From: JAAZNO01 sp012798275
GTDB lineage: Bacteria; Chloroflexota; Anaerolineae; B4-G1; SLSP01
Length of the DNA: 64,000 nt
Assembly: GCA_035347995.1 (NCBI GenBank)
Contig: DAOPQD010000003.1
Span: 1-64,000, forward strand
Direction: 5' to 3'
Below the pieces are notes generated by a model. The model did not search any database, had not been told where the DNA came from, and saw only the letters and a list, made by a program, of their open reading frames with translations. The position numbers and the translations under genes were made by a program. Positions within the stretch are counted from its first letter, which is position 1. Each line of letters opens with the position of its first letter. Positions 1 to 10,803 of the stretch are shown here, piece by piece.

Positions 1-72
1 TATGTCACATTTCTCCCAGTATGTCAAGGGCTAAAGATAAGCGTGATTACACCCAGATCATTTCCTCCCTCA

Positions 73-116
73 CAGCACCAGGCCTCGCCAGATGTAGCGA
101 GGCCTGGTGCTGTTTT
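73..116. terminator. Strong stem-loop, terminator of the gene left of the window
   Basis: A perfect 16-bp inverted repeat (CAGCACCAGGCCTCGC and its complement) with an 8-base loop is followed by TTTT on the plus strand. This fits intrinsic termination of a rightward gene lying outside the window. It also lies past the end of the leftward gene that stops at 168, so it may serve both directions. Confidence 0.75.
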
Positions 117-167
117 CAGTATTGTCTCTAGACCCGCAAGTCGGGATTATGATGAACGGCGAAGCCC

Positions 168-1352
168 CTACAGGGCATTGACCTCACACGCCTCAACGGT
201 GACCGGCATGGCGCCGCGGAAACGGCAGGTGAGCGTCGTTCCACCGTCAAAGCGCGCCTCCAGCCACAGCATGCCGCCGCGCTGAGCGCGGCGCTGGACG
301 GTGTACGTTCCCGTCAACACCTCACGGTGGGCAAACAGCTCCGTCTCGACGGCGTCCGCCACCCGCAACGGCTGTCCCAACTGGCGCCAGGGCTGCGTCC
401 CCTCCCGCGCCCCGGTGATCAACGCCTGCATCCAGACCGGGTAGAGCTCCGAGGCGTCCACGCAAGAGGAAACGGACGGCCCGATGACGCTACAGCGCAT
501 CACAAAGCCGTTGTCAAAGTCAACGTCCACAGAAGCGATATAGAGAGTCTCGGTGTCGCCAGCGAACTCCACGAAGTGCTGCATGTAAGTCGGCGTGAAG
601 CGCGCCCCGTAACGCCGCACGGCGTTGACATTGAGCGCCTCGGCCTGCACCTGCGCTTCCCCGCCGGTCAGCGCGGTCTGGATCAGCAAATCGGTCCGCT
701 GCAGCGGGGTCAACCGGGGATTGCTGAGCAGCTCGTTGACGGCCAGCATGGGCAGCAACGCCAGAAGCATTCCCATCGGCAACAATAGCCAGGCCCTGGC
801 GCCGAGAAGCAGCCAGAGCCGTCCGCCGCGAGCCTCTTTCCCTTCTGGACCCAGGCGATCCCAAAGCGCTTCGATCAGCTGGGGTTGCGCCACCCCCGCC
901 GCTGCCCCCACGGCGCCCAGGCACGCCATCACCAACCAGGTGCGCACCTCGTGAGAATGGGTGAACGGGAACAGCTGCAGGCCCGCGACGCGCGGATCGA
1001 GCAGGCCGGCGATGAAACTCGCGCCCTCGCAGGGGACATGTCCCGCCAGCCAGCCGAACGCCGCGCCGGCCAGAATCCAGATCGCCACGCTCCAGGTCAT
1101 GGAGGAGCTCAGCGTGGCGATCCAGCCCGCCGCAGCGCCGAGCAGCAAAGCCGGTAGGAGGCCGGCTGCCAGGTGCAACCAGGGCCATTCGGCAGAGCTG
1201 CGCGCGAACAACACTCCCTCGCGCCCCCAGATCAGCAGGGCAAAACTGAGGGCATAGATCAGCCCGAACAACACGCCCCCCGCGCGGATGATCGGTTGCA
1301 GATCACGGGCAGCGCCAGGGTTGTTTTGGTTAGGAAACTGTGTGTCAGTCAT
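168..1352 (-). CDS. Hypothetical multispanning membrane protein
   Basis: A 394-residue protein I do not recognise. The N-terminal half has about five hydrophobic segments (near residues 24-46, 58-80, 87-107, 137-157 and 186-208). The C-terminal 180 residues are soluble and contain several acidic stretches and four cysteines, suggesting a folded domain outside the membrane. The ATG at 1352 is used because the frame has no better ribosome site upstream; a weak GAGG lies about 10 bases before it. It has no operon partner in the window. Function is unknown; a sensor or envelope role is possible but not shown. Confidence 0.7.
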   Translation of the reverse strand: MTDTQFPNQNNPGAARDLQPIIRAGGVLFGLIYALSFALLIWGREGVLFARSSAEWPWLHLAAGLLPALLLGAAAGWIATLSSSMTWSVAIWILAGAAFGWLAGHVPCEGASFIAGLLDPRVAGLQLFPFTHSHEVRTWLVMACLGAVGAAAGVAQPQLIEALWDRLGPEGKEARGGRLWLLLGARAWLLLPMGMLLALLPMLAVNELLSNPRLTPLQRTDLLIQTALTGGEAQVQAEALNVNAVRRYGARFTPTYMQHFVEFAGDTETLYIASVDVDFDNGFVMRCSVIGPSVSSCVDASELYPVWMQALITGAREGTQPWRQLGQPLRVADAVETELFAHREVLTGTYTVQRRAQRGGMLWLEARFDGGTTLTCRFRGAMPVTVEACEVNAL

Positions 1353-1912
1353 GACAGATAGGCCTCACTCGGAAATAATCCACAGATTTCGGAAGTCATT
1401 CACAGATAGTTTGCACCGCCGAGAGTTCATCGGAAATAATCCACGTTTACCCATTCGCTTTTTTCGCTCACTCGCTTTTTCGCCGATTCCGAATCCAGCC
1501 TATTATAACGGTTTTTGGACAACGAGCATTCTCATTGAGCTGGGGATGGAATCCCCAGCCTGACAGGAGCCAACCGCGCTGAAGCGTGGTGTTTGGGGGC
1601 GTATCAGCCCCAGAATTCATTCCGGGGCAGCCTGAGAGCGGCCTAAAGTTCGCGTTACATTTTCTGATCTGTGAAATCCGTGGCCACCCGTGAGCCATTT
1701 TCGAAGAAGCAAACTGAAGTTCGCGGTACATATTTCATGCAAGTGATTCTGAGACTCGCTGACTCGTTAATTCGCTATCCACTTGTCCCACCACGCAAGG
1801 CGCTCTATAAAATTCTGGCCCCTTGCACTGAAACAGAAATCATGATAAGATTTAATTGCATCCGTCACTCGCATTTTCTACCCATCAAGCCCTTTACAAT
1901 AAGGAGGTAGCC
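1353..1912. other. Repeat-rich intergenic region
   Basis: About 560 bases without a credible gene. It holds an octamer-like tract at 1453-1495 (TCGCTCACTCGCTTTTTCG), a copy of the palindromic A-B-C repeat at 1541-1640, a dispersed phrase CTGATCTGTGAAATCCGTG near 1663-1682, and four octamer units at 1745-1776 (GATTCTGA, GACTCGCT, GACTCGTT, AATTCGCT). The promoter of the exported protein at 1913 must lie here, but I see no convincing -35/-10 pair. Confidence 0.6.
1541..1640. repeat. Solitary copy of palindromic A-B-C repeat
   Basis: It contains CTGGGGATGGAATCCCCAGC followed by CTGAC, then CCGCGCTGAAGCG, then a degenerate AATTCATTCCGGGG. This is the same order of elements as the tandem array at 15503-15960, with more divergence in the last part. 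Confidence 0.7.
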
Positions 1913-3724
1913 ATGAAGTCACGCTGGTTTTCCATTATCCTGGGAATTGTCGCTATTTTGGCGCTGGCCACAAGCCTGGCTACTGCCGCGACGACCTCCC
2001 CCAACCCCGCGCCGATCGTGGCCGCCGCGCCGGCAAGCGCCGGGGAAACGGCACCGCAAGAGGCACCGGCGGCCATCGCTCTCGCGCCGGCAGCCGCCGA
2101 ACCAGCCATCGCCGCTTCCGGGGGTGACAACGGAACCGCTGCAGCGGAACCGCCCCTGGCAGGACAGGGCGGCACCTGCATTTCGGGGTACGTCATTGAC
2201 ACATACCATCAGCCCCAAGGCGCCGGCTGGACCGTACGGATCACCCGCGAAGGCGGCGCCCCTCAGGCGAAAGTGGTGGACGCCAAAGGCGCTTTCAAAT
2301 TCGACGGGTTGCAGGGCGGAACCTACACCGTGGAGCTTGAGGTGCCTGCTGGCTGGGTGCCCTTCACGCCCGCATCGTTCACGGTAACGCTGAGCGGCAG
2401 CGGGAGCGCCTGCGCTGAGGTGCGCATGAAGCTGGAAGCGCAACCCTGCCTGGACGTGATCAAACTCGACGCCGACGGGAAAATGGGCTTTGCACAGCCG
2501 GTGGGCATTCCAGGATGGAGCATCACCGCGATGTCCCCGCTGACAACGGTCAACGGCGTCACAGACGGGCAGGGGCGGCTGCGTTTCACCCATCTCAGCA
2601 CGGGCGTCTGGACGGTGACGGAGGAATCACGCGTCGGGTGGCTGCCGGCGCCGGGTTACACCAATCAGCAGCGTGTGACGCTGATCGCGCCGCGCGTGCC
2701 GGGCGTCTGCCAGAGCCTCCAATTCGTGAACAAACAGGTGCACACGGGCTGCATTCAAGTCATCAAAGTAGACGCCGCCGGTAAGCCCCTCGCCGGCTGG
2801 AAAGTCAGCCTCACCCGCCCCGATGGAACGCAGGCAGGGATCACCAAAGTGACGAACAGTGCTGGCCTGGCGACCTTCGACAATCTGGCGCTCGGGCAAT
2901 GGCGCGTCAAGGAGGAAGTCCCCCCCAACTGGCGTGCTCTCGGCGCCACAGAGACGACGGTGGAGGTCACGACGCCCGGACGCTGTGTCACGGTGACCTT
3001 CAAGAATGAAGCGCTTGGCTGCGTGGACGGCTACAAGATCAACCAGCTGGATCAAGGCCTCGCCGGCTGGACCATCAAGGCGCGGAATGACGCCGGCGAG
3101 GAATACACCACGGTCACCGACAGAAACGGCTTCTTCCAGTTCCACCAGCTGGGCATGGGCACATGGCATCTCTCGGAGGTGCCGCAGCAAGGGTGGGAAG
3201 CGGTGACGGCGGCGGAATTCGATGTGAACGTGACCCGCCCCCTGGTCTGCGAGCACGTGCGCTTCAAGAACAAGACCGACTACGCCTGCGTGGACATCTA
3301 CAAGCGGGATGCCTGGGATAATGCGGGCCTCCCCGGCTGGCAGGTCGCCATCAAGCCAGCGTATGGCGGGGCGACACAGACCGGCACGACCGATGGAACG
3401 GGGCATGTGCGCTTCAATGGTCTGACGCCGGGCGCCTACGTGATCTCGGAGACGCTGCAGACAGGCTGGACGCCGGTCACGCCGCAACGGCAGACTGTCA
3501 CCCTGAGCGCGACGGGGATTTGCAGTGTGGTCACCCTCAAGAATCGGCAAACGGGATCCGACGTGCTGCCACCTTCCGGATGCCGCTTCACGCATTGGGT
3601 GCGCTATGGCGACACGCTGTTCTCGCTCGCCCGGCGCTATGGGACGACGGTAGAAGCGCTCAAGCGAGCTAACGGCCTCTGGAGCGATACGATCTACGCC
3701 GGCACCGGGCTCTGCATTCCATAG
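1913..3724 (+). CDS. Exported protein with five Cna-B/SdrD-like repeats and a C-terminal LysM
   Basis: The 603-residue protein starts at the ATG at 1913, which follows AAGGAGG by five bases; the frame is open further upstream, but that part has no such site. Residues 1-26 form a signal peptide, followed by an Ala/Pro-rich linker to about residue 87. Then come five prealbumin-like (Cna-B/SdrD_B type) repeats of about 90 residues, each beginning with Cys (CISGY, CLDVI, CIQVI, CVDGY, CVDIY) and carrying a second Cys near its end. The repeats share 'AGW..' and 'G.Y.V.E..P.GW' motifs. The last 47 residues form a LysM domain (YGDTLFSLARRYGTTVEALKRAN) flanked by two Cys. It is probably an exported stalk that binds peptidoglycan through LysM. 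A terminator follows at 3751. Confidence 0.85.
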   Translation: MKSRWFSIILGIVAILALATSLATAATTSPNPAPIVAAAPASAGETAPQEAPAAIALAPAAAEPAIAASGGDNGTAAAEPPLAGQGGTCISGYVIDTYHQPQGAGWTVRITREGGAPQAKVVDAKGAFKFDGLQGGTYTVELEVPAGWVPFTPASFTVTLSGSGSACAEVRMKLEAQPCLDVIKLDADGKMGFAQPVGIPGWSITAMSPLTTVNGVTDGQGRLRFTHLSTGVWTVTEESRVGWLPAPGYTNQQRVTLIAPRVPGVCQSLQFVNKQVHTGCIQVIKVDAAGKPLAGWKVSLTRPDGTQAGITKVTNSAGLATFDNLALGQWRVKEEVPPNWRALGATETTVEVTTPGRCVTVTFKNEALGCVDGYKINQLDQGLAGWTIKARNDAGEEYTTVTDRNGFFQFHQLGMGTWHLSEVPQQGWEAVTAAEFDVNVTRPLVCEHVRFKNKTDYACVDIYKRDAWDNAGLPGWQVAIKPAYGGATQTGTTDGTGHVRFNGLTPGAYVISETLQTGWTPVTPQRQTVTLSATGICSVVTLKNRQTGSDVLPPSGCRFTHWVRYGDTLFSLARRYGTTVEALKRANGLWSDTIYAGTGLCIP

Positions 3725-3750
3725 GGGCAGACCCCAGCCTAGCGCTTCAT

Positions 3751-3784
3751 CCCCCCTCTACGCACCGCCGCAGAGGGGGGATTT
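3751..3784 (+). terminator. Intrinsic terminator after the Cna-B/LysM gene
   Basis: CCCCCCTCT pairs with AGAGGGGGG across an 12-base loop and is followed by ATTT. It lies 26 bases after the stop codon at 3722-3724. Confidence 0.65.
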
Positions 3785-3860
3785 GCATGAGGAAAGGCGA
3801 GCTTGAATCCAGGGCCCTCCACAGCAGGGGATAGGGCGAAGACGGGGCTGCTGCGCCCTT

Positions 3861-4295
3861 TTACAGCTGGCTAAGCGTCTGGCGGATAGTGAGGATCACA
3901 TCCCCGGGCCGCAGGATTTTGATGGCCCCATGAGCGGGGAAGTAATGCCGCGTGTTGAACGTCACAAAACACGAACACCCCTCGCGCAAAACAGCGGCGA
4001 GCAGCGGCAGATCTTTGGGATCAGCCTGCCCGGCGCAGGCGCGGACTTCCATGGGCGTCGGATCGGGGACGACGCGCAGGGCGCGGCTCACCAACAGGCG
4101 GAACTCCGGCAATTTCGCCGGCAATTTGGCCTCCAGAGCACGCTCGGCCTCAATTACTGCCTGCTCGGAGGTGAGACCTTCGATAAGGGTGAGTTCCCCC
4201 ATCACCAGGAGGATGTGGCTTGCGCCCTGGGTGCTGGGGGCGGCGGACCCGGCAAAGAGCACGTCGGCATCCACGAAAACGCGGAGTTTACTCAC
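3861..4295 (-). CDS. PIN-domain toxin, VapC-like
   Basis: A 144-residue protein from the GTG at 4295 (reads VSKLRVFVDADVLFAG). The first acidic pair of the PIN fold is in 'VFVDAD', and the C-terminal 'DPKDLPLLAAV...CFVTFNTRHY' matches the second half of the nuclease active site and the last strand of PIN proteins. PIN toxins are Mg-dependent RNases held in check by a cognate DNA-binding antitoxin. The gene starts 10 bases after the stop of an AbrB-like antitoxin on the same strand, the usual antitoxin-toxin order. An earlier ATG at 4346 would run through the antitoxin 3' end in another frame and is less likely. Confidence 0.75.
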   Translation of the reverse strand: MSKLRVFVDADVLFAGSAAPSTQGASHILLVMGELTLIEGLTSEQAVIEAERALEAKLPAKLPEFRLLVSRALRVVPDPTPMEVRACAGQADPKDLPLLAAVLREGCSCFVTFNTRHYFPAHGAIKILRPGDVILTIRQTLSQL

Positions 4296-4305
4296 CCGCG
4301 CCCCC

Positions 4306-4583
4306 TCATTCTTCGACGCCGAACTTTTCGGCGGTGTAGCGCTCACGGTGGGCGCGGAGAGCCGCTAACAGCTCTTCGATGCTCAAGTCCGCCTCAAGGC
4401 AAGCGCGCTCGATCTCCCGCGCCAGTTCGGGCACCAGCGGCGCGAGGGGAGTTAGCACCAGGACACCCTCCAGATCCACGAGGTGGTGCTATCGCCGGGC
4501 TGAATGTGGTACCGCTCACGAATGTCAGCGGGAAGGGTCAATGTCCCCCGTTGGCGCACCTGCACAGTGGTGGGCAACGTCAT
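4306..4583 (-). pseudogene. AbrB/MazE-type antitoxin with a one-base frameshift
   Basis: The ATG at 4583 follows GAGG. The first 33 codons give a swapped-hairpin AbrB N-terminus (VQVRQRGTLTLPADIRERY, then HIQPGDSTT), which then runs into a stop in frame. Shifting by one base at about 4482-4486 continues as LVDLEGVLVLTPLAPLVPE and on through a helical tail ending ...YTAEKFGVEE with TGA at 4306-4308. The restored protein is about 92 residues and its stop sits 10 bases before the PIN toxin start. The 278-base span is one base short of a multiple of three. It could be a genuine mutation or a sequence error; if real, the toxin would lack its normal partner. Confidence 0.7.
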
Positions 4584-4681
4584 TTCGAACCTCACTTTCT
4601 GTTTTCCAACAATGGCTGATTTACTGAAATTATATGCCGGGTATGGCGGGATGACCAGTCGAGAGCGTCGTCGCAGCGACC

Positions 4682-4709
4682 TTGCTCCCGCTGCCGGAGA
4701 GGCTATAAT
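4682..4709 (+). promoter_or_regulatory. Possible promoter for the fused ABC exporter
   Basis: TTGCTC at 4682-4687 is separated by 16 bases from TATAAT at 4704-4709. The -10 is perfect and the -35 is fair. It would give a leader of about 150 bases that contains the repeat tract at 4736-4825. Confidence 0.4.
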
Positions 4710-4735
4710 GCGCCCGTAGCGCGTCGGAACAGCGG

Positions 4736-4825
4736 AAAAGCGAAAAAGCGAGTGAGCGAAAAGGCGAGAAGGCGAGTGAGAATAACGAAGACACGTGGAC
4801 ACATCGGCACGTGGACACATGGGCA
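4736..4825. repeat. Octamer tract and 16-bp tandem repeat in the ABC exporter leader
   Basis: The first part is a run of 8-base units of the type GCGAAAAA / GCGAGTGA. Its complement shares TTTTCGCTCACTCGCTTTTT with 1453-1495. The second part has two 16-base units that differ at one base (CGTGGACACATCGGCA and CGTGGACACATGGGCA) at 4794-4825. A similar GTGGACACGTG phrase occurs at 35664-35675 beside another octamer tract. Confidence 0.65.
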
Positions 4826-4864
4826 CACAGGCGCGTATGAACGCGCGAACGGAGGAATAACGTC

Positions 4865-6793
<1,929 letters not shown>

Positions 6794-6809
6794 GCGGAGC
6801 ATCAAAAAG

Positions 6810-6842
6810 CCGGGGTCAGGCATCCCCTACGCCTGACCCCGG
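6810..6842. terminator. Shared terminator between the ABC exporter and the C25 peptidase
   Basis: CCGGGGTCAGGC pairs perfectly with GCCTGACCCCGG around a 9-base loop. On the minus strand the stem is followed by CTTTTTG, so it works best for the leftward peptidase gene ending at 6870. It also lies just past the rightward ABC gene. Confidence 0.7.
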
Positions 6843-6869
6843 ACTCGCGCTCAGAGAGAGCGGCTGCGC

Positions 6870-9800
6870 TCAGGGGGATTGACGTATCACCAACGGCAGA
6901 TAGACCCGGTACGAGCGCGTGATCTGCGTGACGAGCTGGTCGCTGTTGTGGTCAGCATCGCTCTCGAGACTTGAGGTGGCGATGCTCGCGGTGTTGGTGA
7001 GCGTGCCCGCGTAAGCGGCATCCACCGTCGCGGTGAGCGTCAGGACGCCGCCCGCGCCCGGCGCGAGGTCCGTCACGTCCCACACAAAGGTCTGTCCCGG
7101 CCGCGGCGTGATGGCAGGACCGGAGGATGTGACGACGGGATTGAGCAGCTCCGCGCGCAGCAGGTCGGTAATCACCACGCCGGCGGCGGAAGCGGTCCCC
7201 ACATTGCCATAGCTGAGGACGTACTCGATGGTCTGGCCAGGCAGAGCGGAATGCGGGCCGGTCTTGAGGATCTCCACGTCCGCCGCGATCACCTGAGTGA
7301 TGAGGGAGGCGCTGTTGTTGAGGGTCGCCGTCTCACGGGCGGTGGTGCGGATGGTCGCCGTGTGGGTGAAGGTCCCGGCGTAATCGGGGGCCACCCGGGC
7401 AGTGATCGTGATCCTGCCGCCCGCGCCGGGGACCAGGTCAGCCGCATCCCAGACGAAGCGGGTGTCGGGGCGGGGGGTGATCGTCGCGCCAGACGAAGTG
7501 ACGGTGGGGGTGAGCAGCATCGTGGGCAAGGAGTCTTCGATCACGACGTTGTTGGCGCGCGCCGGGCCGGTGTTGGTGAAGGTGAGCGTGTAGGTGAGCC
7601 AATCGCCGGGGTACAGCGGCGTGGTGGGGGTTATCGTCTGGGAGAGCGCGACATCGGCGGGCAAGACATTGAGCCGCAGGGCGGGATCGCCGAAGAGGAG
7701 GTAGGTTTCGATGAGGTAATCGTGTCCCATGCCGGCGAGGGCGAGTTTACCCAGCGTCGTGGCCGGGCCCAGGGCGGTGACGTCCTCGAAGAAAATGGCC
7801 GCGAATAAAGCACGATTCATGATATCATGGCCTGTTGCAAGACCGTAACCCGTCGGTGACCAACTTGCAATAGCGCCCTTACCTTCCACGCGCGTCACAG
7901 TCTCGCCGAGTGAAGCCATGTTAGTGCCAGACAGTGGCGGGAAGATGTAATAACCTTCTGCACATGTCATGGGAACCATAAAGGGGAGTCTACCGCCGTT
8001 GGACATCGTTGCGACATAATCCCGTTGCCAGAGATTTTCGCTAGCCCACCCTCTCGTGCTGCCGTGTCCGACATAATTCACTATCAATCGCCCTGCGTTC
8101 ATTGCCTGTTGTATAGCACTCCGCGCCGAAGTCAGATTGGTGTGAGTAACGCCCCAGTATACCTTGTCATTCACATACGGCGTAGGGACATAGGTATTGG
8201 CAATGACATCGGAGAAGGCTCCAAAATCACCTCCCGAATCTGTATTGTCAGCGACAAACAAGATTTTGCGGTTCCAATCTCCACTTTCGGGCATTTGCTC
8301 ATAAGCCAGGACTTTGTTGACCATGACCGTTGCTTGCGCGGCAGTCTGCACAGGGAACCGCCCCAAATACATATCGGGCCAAATATCATCCCCATGAATT
8401 GAGACATAACGGTTATCAGCTGCCGTCTCACCTACCCAAGGGTCAATATCTAATAAATAAGGAGGTATGTAGTTGGGCTCCCCAAGTCCCAAGTTGTTCT
8501 TAGGATCGTAGTTACCATCGCCAACAAGCAAGACATAGAGCGGGGCCGGCGTCTGCCAATTAGCATACGCATACGCCAGGAAAGACCGGATGGCCTCAGG
8601 ATCGAAAAGACCGTAGGCAAATTCATCATATATGTCTTGAACATCAACGAGGGTCACACGCATGCCTTGTTGTGTATGGTAATCCACTAGCGGTTGCATG
8701 GCGTTATAAAAATCCGGATGGGCGATGATGACATAATCTGCCCCCTTATCTGTGCTCCGCAAATTAGCCGGAGCATCACGGGTGATACTCAAAGGAGTGG
8801 AAAATCGCGCGGGAGTCAGGGCAAAATAGTCGTGTGTGACTGCAGTAAGCGTCTGCTGAAAATCCAGTCGGTACAAACCATCAACAGGCGTAACTGCCGC
8901 ATTCAAAATCCGTATCGGGTGCGTAGGATCGGAAATATCGAAAGTCCATATTGTGTCCGATGTAAAACCCGGCACTTGATACTGCCATGTGCCGACGCCG
9001 TCGTCCCCAGCAAAAAACGCCATATTATTCTGCGCTAAATACCTGGCATAATAGTCAAGCACAAACCAGTTGGTGTAAAACACATCGGAAGAAACAGGCG
9101 CCGTCCATGCTTTTCCTCCCCTGACCTCCAGATTATTATTGCCAGAAGTCAAATATGTTTGGGGAAATTGCTGACTAAATTCCTGAACAGCACCTGAGGG
9201 CCAGGTAGCAGAGTACACCAAGTGATTGGTTACGGAAACAGCAATGGAGTGATAGGGCGTAGCGCTATACCCCTTAAACAGTCCACTTAGCGTAGCAGTC
9301 AAAGGCACAGAAGCCACATCGGGCACAGTAAGGGTGTAAGTTCGAGAAGGTACGCTGGGATAATAAACATAGTTCCAATACCAGTGATCACCATAGCTAT
9401 CCGGGTAAGAAGAGTGATACTCACTATCAACCTCAAAACGGCGAGTTCTGTGGTAATATGGTGAAACAGGAGCGCCTGAAGGCGTGCCATCAAGAGTAGC
9501 CATCCGCAATCCTGGGAATTGATCCCACTTCAGCCAATAAACGTTGGTCCTGGTATACTTAGTGTTGATCTCCTCCCCATAGAAATAAATTGCATCGTCG
9601 GCATCAAAAGATCCATTCTCCTCACCCTCAATAAAAACAGCAATTTCCTGACCTTGCTTTGAAATATGAATAGTCCGTGGATCAACAAGGCTAAGATCCA
9701 CAGCGGGATCGGCCACTTGCAAATCCGCGCGTGTAATCCGATACAACCCTGGAGTTGTGACGGAAAGGCGATATGCCGGACTGGAATCTTGCACGGCAAA

Positions 9801-10649
9801 CGATCGGGCAGCAGTGGCTTGTGAGGGTTCTCGCCACATTTGAGACTCAGCATAATTCAAGAGCGTCTGCCGTAGTACCTCTTCAAAAATGCCTTCATCC
9901 ACATATGACTTTGCTAAAGTCTCATTATCATGACGAGGAATCAATGGCATAAAGCTGATTTTTACCTGAATACGTCTCAGATAACGTAATTTTCCCGAAG
10001 CGGGATTATAAGCAAAAGGAGCAATTTTTATCTCCGCAACCCTCTGGCTGCGAATAAAGCCTTTGGACTCTACACTTACGTACATCTCTGGGCTGAATCT
10101 GTCCACATTATAGTAGTGCACATTACGAAGTCGTTCTGAAGCAACAAAATCCGGCAGTGGATTTTGAATATCAATGCTCACGATAGGCGTTTCAACAGGG
10201 CAAAGCACGTAAGAGCCAGGAACATCTATTACATCGGCGTCAAGCACTGTTATTTGAATATCAGCGTTTTGTGGGATGCCAATCATCGCTCCTTTTATCG
10301 GCAATGCAGGCGCACCCGCCTCTCCGGCCGATTCATAACCGTTTGATAGGAGCTCCCAGCAAGCCCCTGCTGCATCTTTACCCGGCAACAGCTGATATTC
10401 AGGCGTAGAAATTTCCAATACTACACCAGTCTGATCAGAGGAAAGAACCCGGACCGTGTTTTCGTCGTCAGGCTGGTCTGCAGCAGGATGATCGCCAGGC
10501 AGAGGCTCCCTATGTGCCATCGCGAATAAATCCTCTTGCTCAGCCAGCGACATTGCCGGCCTAACAATACCATAATGACCACCAGCTCCCAAAACCGCAA
10601 ATGCCAATAAGATCCCGCACCATGCCCGTCCCCACTTAGATGTCTTCAT
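6870..10649 (-). CDS. Gingipain-type C25 cysteine peptidase with DUF11 repeats
   Basis: A 1259-residue exported protein. The ATG at 10649 is preceded by a GGGGGG ribosome site; an ATG 24 bases upstream has none. A signal peptide covers about residues 1-25, followed by a long N-terminal pro-region with a gingipain propeptide-like part. The catalytic C25 core lies at about 650-960: catalytic His862 is in NYVGHGS and Cys896 in PMTCAEG, 34 residues apart (His211/Cys244 in gingipain RgpB are 33 apart). Two DUF11 repeats follow (about 970-1250; 'ALSQTITPTTPLYPGDWLTY', 'LKTGPHSALPGQTIEYVLSY'). The chain ends VYLPLVIRQSP, a tail common on Chloroflexota exported proteins. GC content rises sharply from about 7800 downward, where the DUF11 part begins. 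Probably an extracellular protease. Confidence 0.9.
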   Translation of the reverse strand: MKTSKWGRAWCGILLAFAVLGAGGHYGIVRPAMSLAEQEDLFAMAHREPLPGDHPAADQPDDENTVRVLSSDQTGVVLEISTPEYQLLPGKDAAGACWELLSNGYESAGEAGAPALPIKGAMIGIPQNADIQITVLDADVIDVPGSYVLCPVETPIVSIDIQNPLPDFVASERLRNVHYYNVDRFSPEMYVSVESKGFIRSQRVAEIKIAPFAYNPASGKLRYLRRIQVKISFMPLIPRHDNETLAKSYVDEGIFEEVLRQTLLNYAESQMWREPSQATAARSFAVQDSSPAYRLSVTTPGLYRITRADLQVADPAVDLSLVDPRTIHISKQGQEIAVFIEGEENGSFDADDAIYFYGEEINTKYTRTNVYWLKWDQFPGLRMATLDGTPSGAPVSPYYHRTRRFEVDSEYHSSYPDSYGDHWYWNYVYYPSVPSRTYTLTVPDVASVPLTATLSGLFKGYSATPYHSIAVSVTNHLVYSATWPSGAVQEFSQQFPQTYLTSGNNNLEVRGGKAWTAPVSSDVFYTNWFVLDYYARYLAQNNMAFFAGDDGVGTWQYQVPGFTSDTIWTFDISDPTHPIRILNAAVTPVDGLYRLDFQQTLTAVTHDYFALTPARFSTPLSITRDAPANLRSTDKGADYVIIAHPDFYNAMQPLVDYHTQQGMRVTLVDVQDIYDEFAYGLFDPEAIRSFLAYAYANWQTPAPLYVLLVGDGNYDPKNNLGLGEPNYIPPYLLDIDPWVGETAADNRYVSIHGDDIWPDMYLGRFPVQTAAQATVMVNKVLAYEQMPESGDWNRKILFVADNTDSGGDFGAFSDVIANTYVPTPYVNDKVYWGVTHTNLTSARSAIQQAMNAGRLIVNYVGHGSTRGWASENLWQRDYVATMSNGGRLPFMVPMTCAEGYYIFPPLSGTNMASLGETVTRVEGKGAIASWSPTGYGLATGHDIMNRALFAAIFFEDVTALGPATTLGKLALAGMGHDYLIETYLLFGDPALRLNVLPADVALSQTITPTTPLYPGDWLTYTLTFTNTGPARANNVVIEDSLPTMLLTPTVTSSGATITPRPDTRFVWDAADLVPGAGGRITITARVAPDYAGTFTHTATIRTTARETATLNNSASLITQVIAADVEILKTGPHSALPGQTIEYVLSYGNVGTASAAGVVITDLLRAELLNPVVTSSGPAITPRPGQTFVWDVTDLAPGAGGVLTLTATVDAAYAGTLTNTASIATSSLESDADHNSDQLVTQITRSYRVYLPLVIRQSP

Positions 10650-10739
10650 TTTTCCCCCCCCTGTACTCATCATTTCAAATTATTATTGTATAATAACCTA
10701 CAATAAGAAAGCATTTTTTTATTTAATGAGGCTAAACAA

Positions 10740-10771
10740 AACTGTGGCACATCCTATGGTGTGCCACAGTT
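10740..10771 (-). terminator. Terminator of the peptide-modification operon
   Basis: AACTGTGGCACA pairs perfectly with TGTGCCACAGTT around an 8-base loop. On the minus strand it is followed by TTTTGTTTAG. It lies 33 bases after the kinase gene stop and before the C25 peptidase start, so the four-gene operon ends here and the peptidase is a separate transcript. Confidence 0.8.
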
Positions 10772-10803
10772 CACGCCTGCGTTGTCTGCAGACAAATCTC
10801 GAG

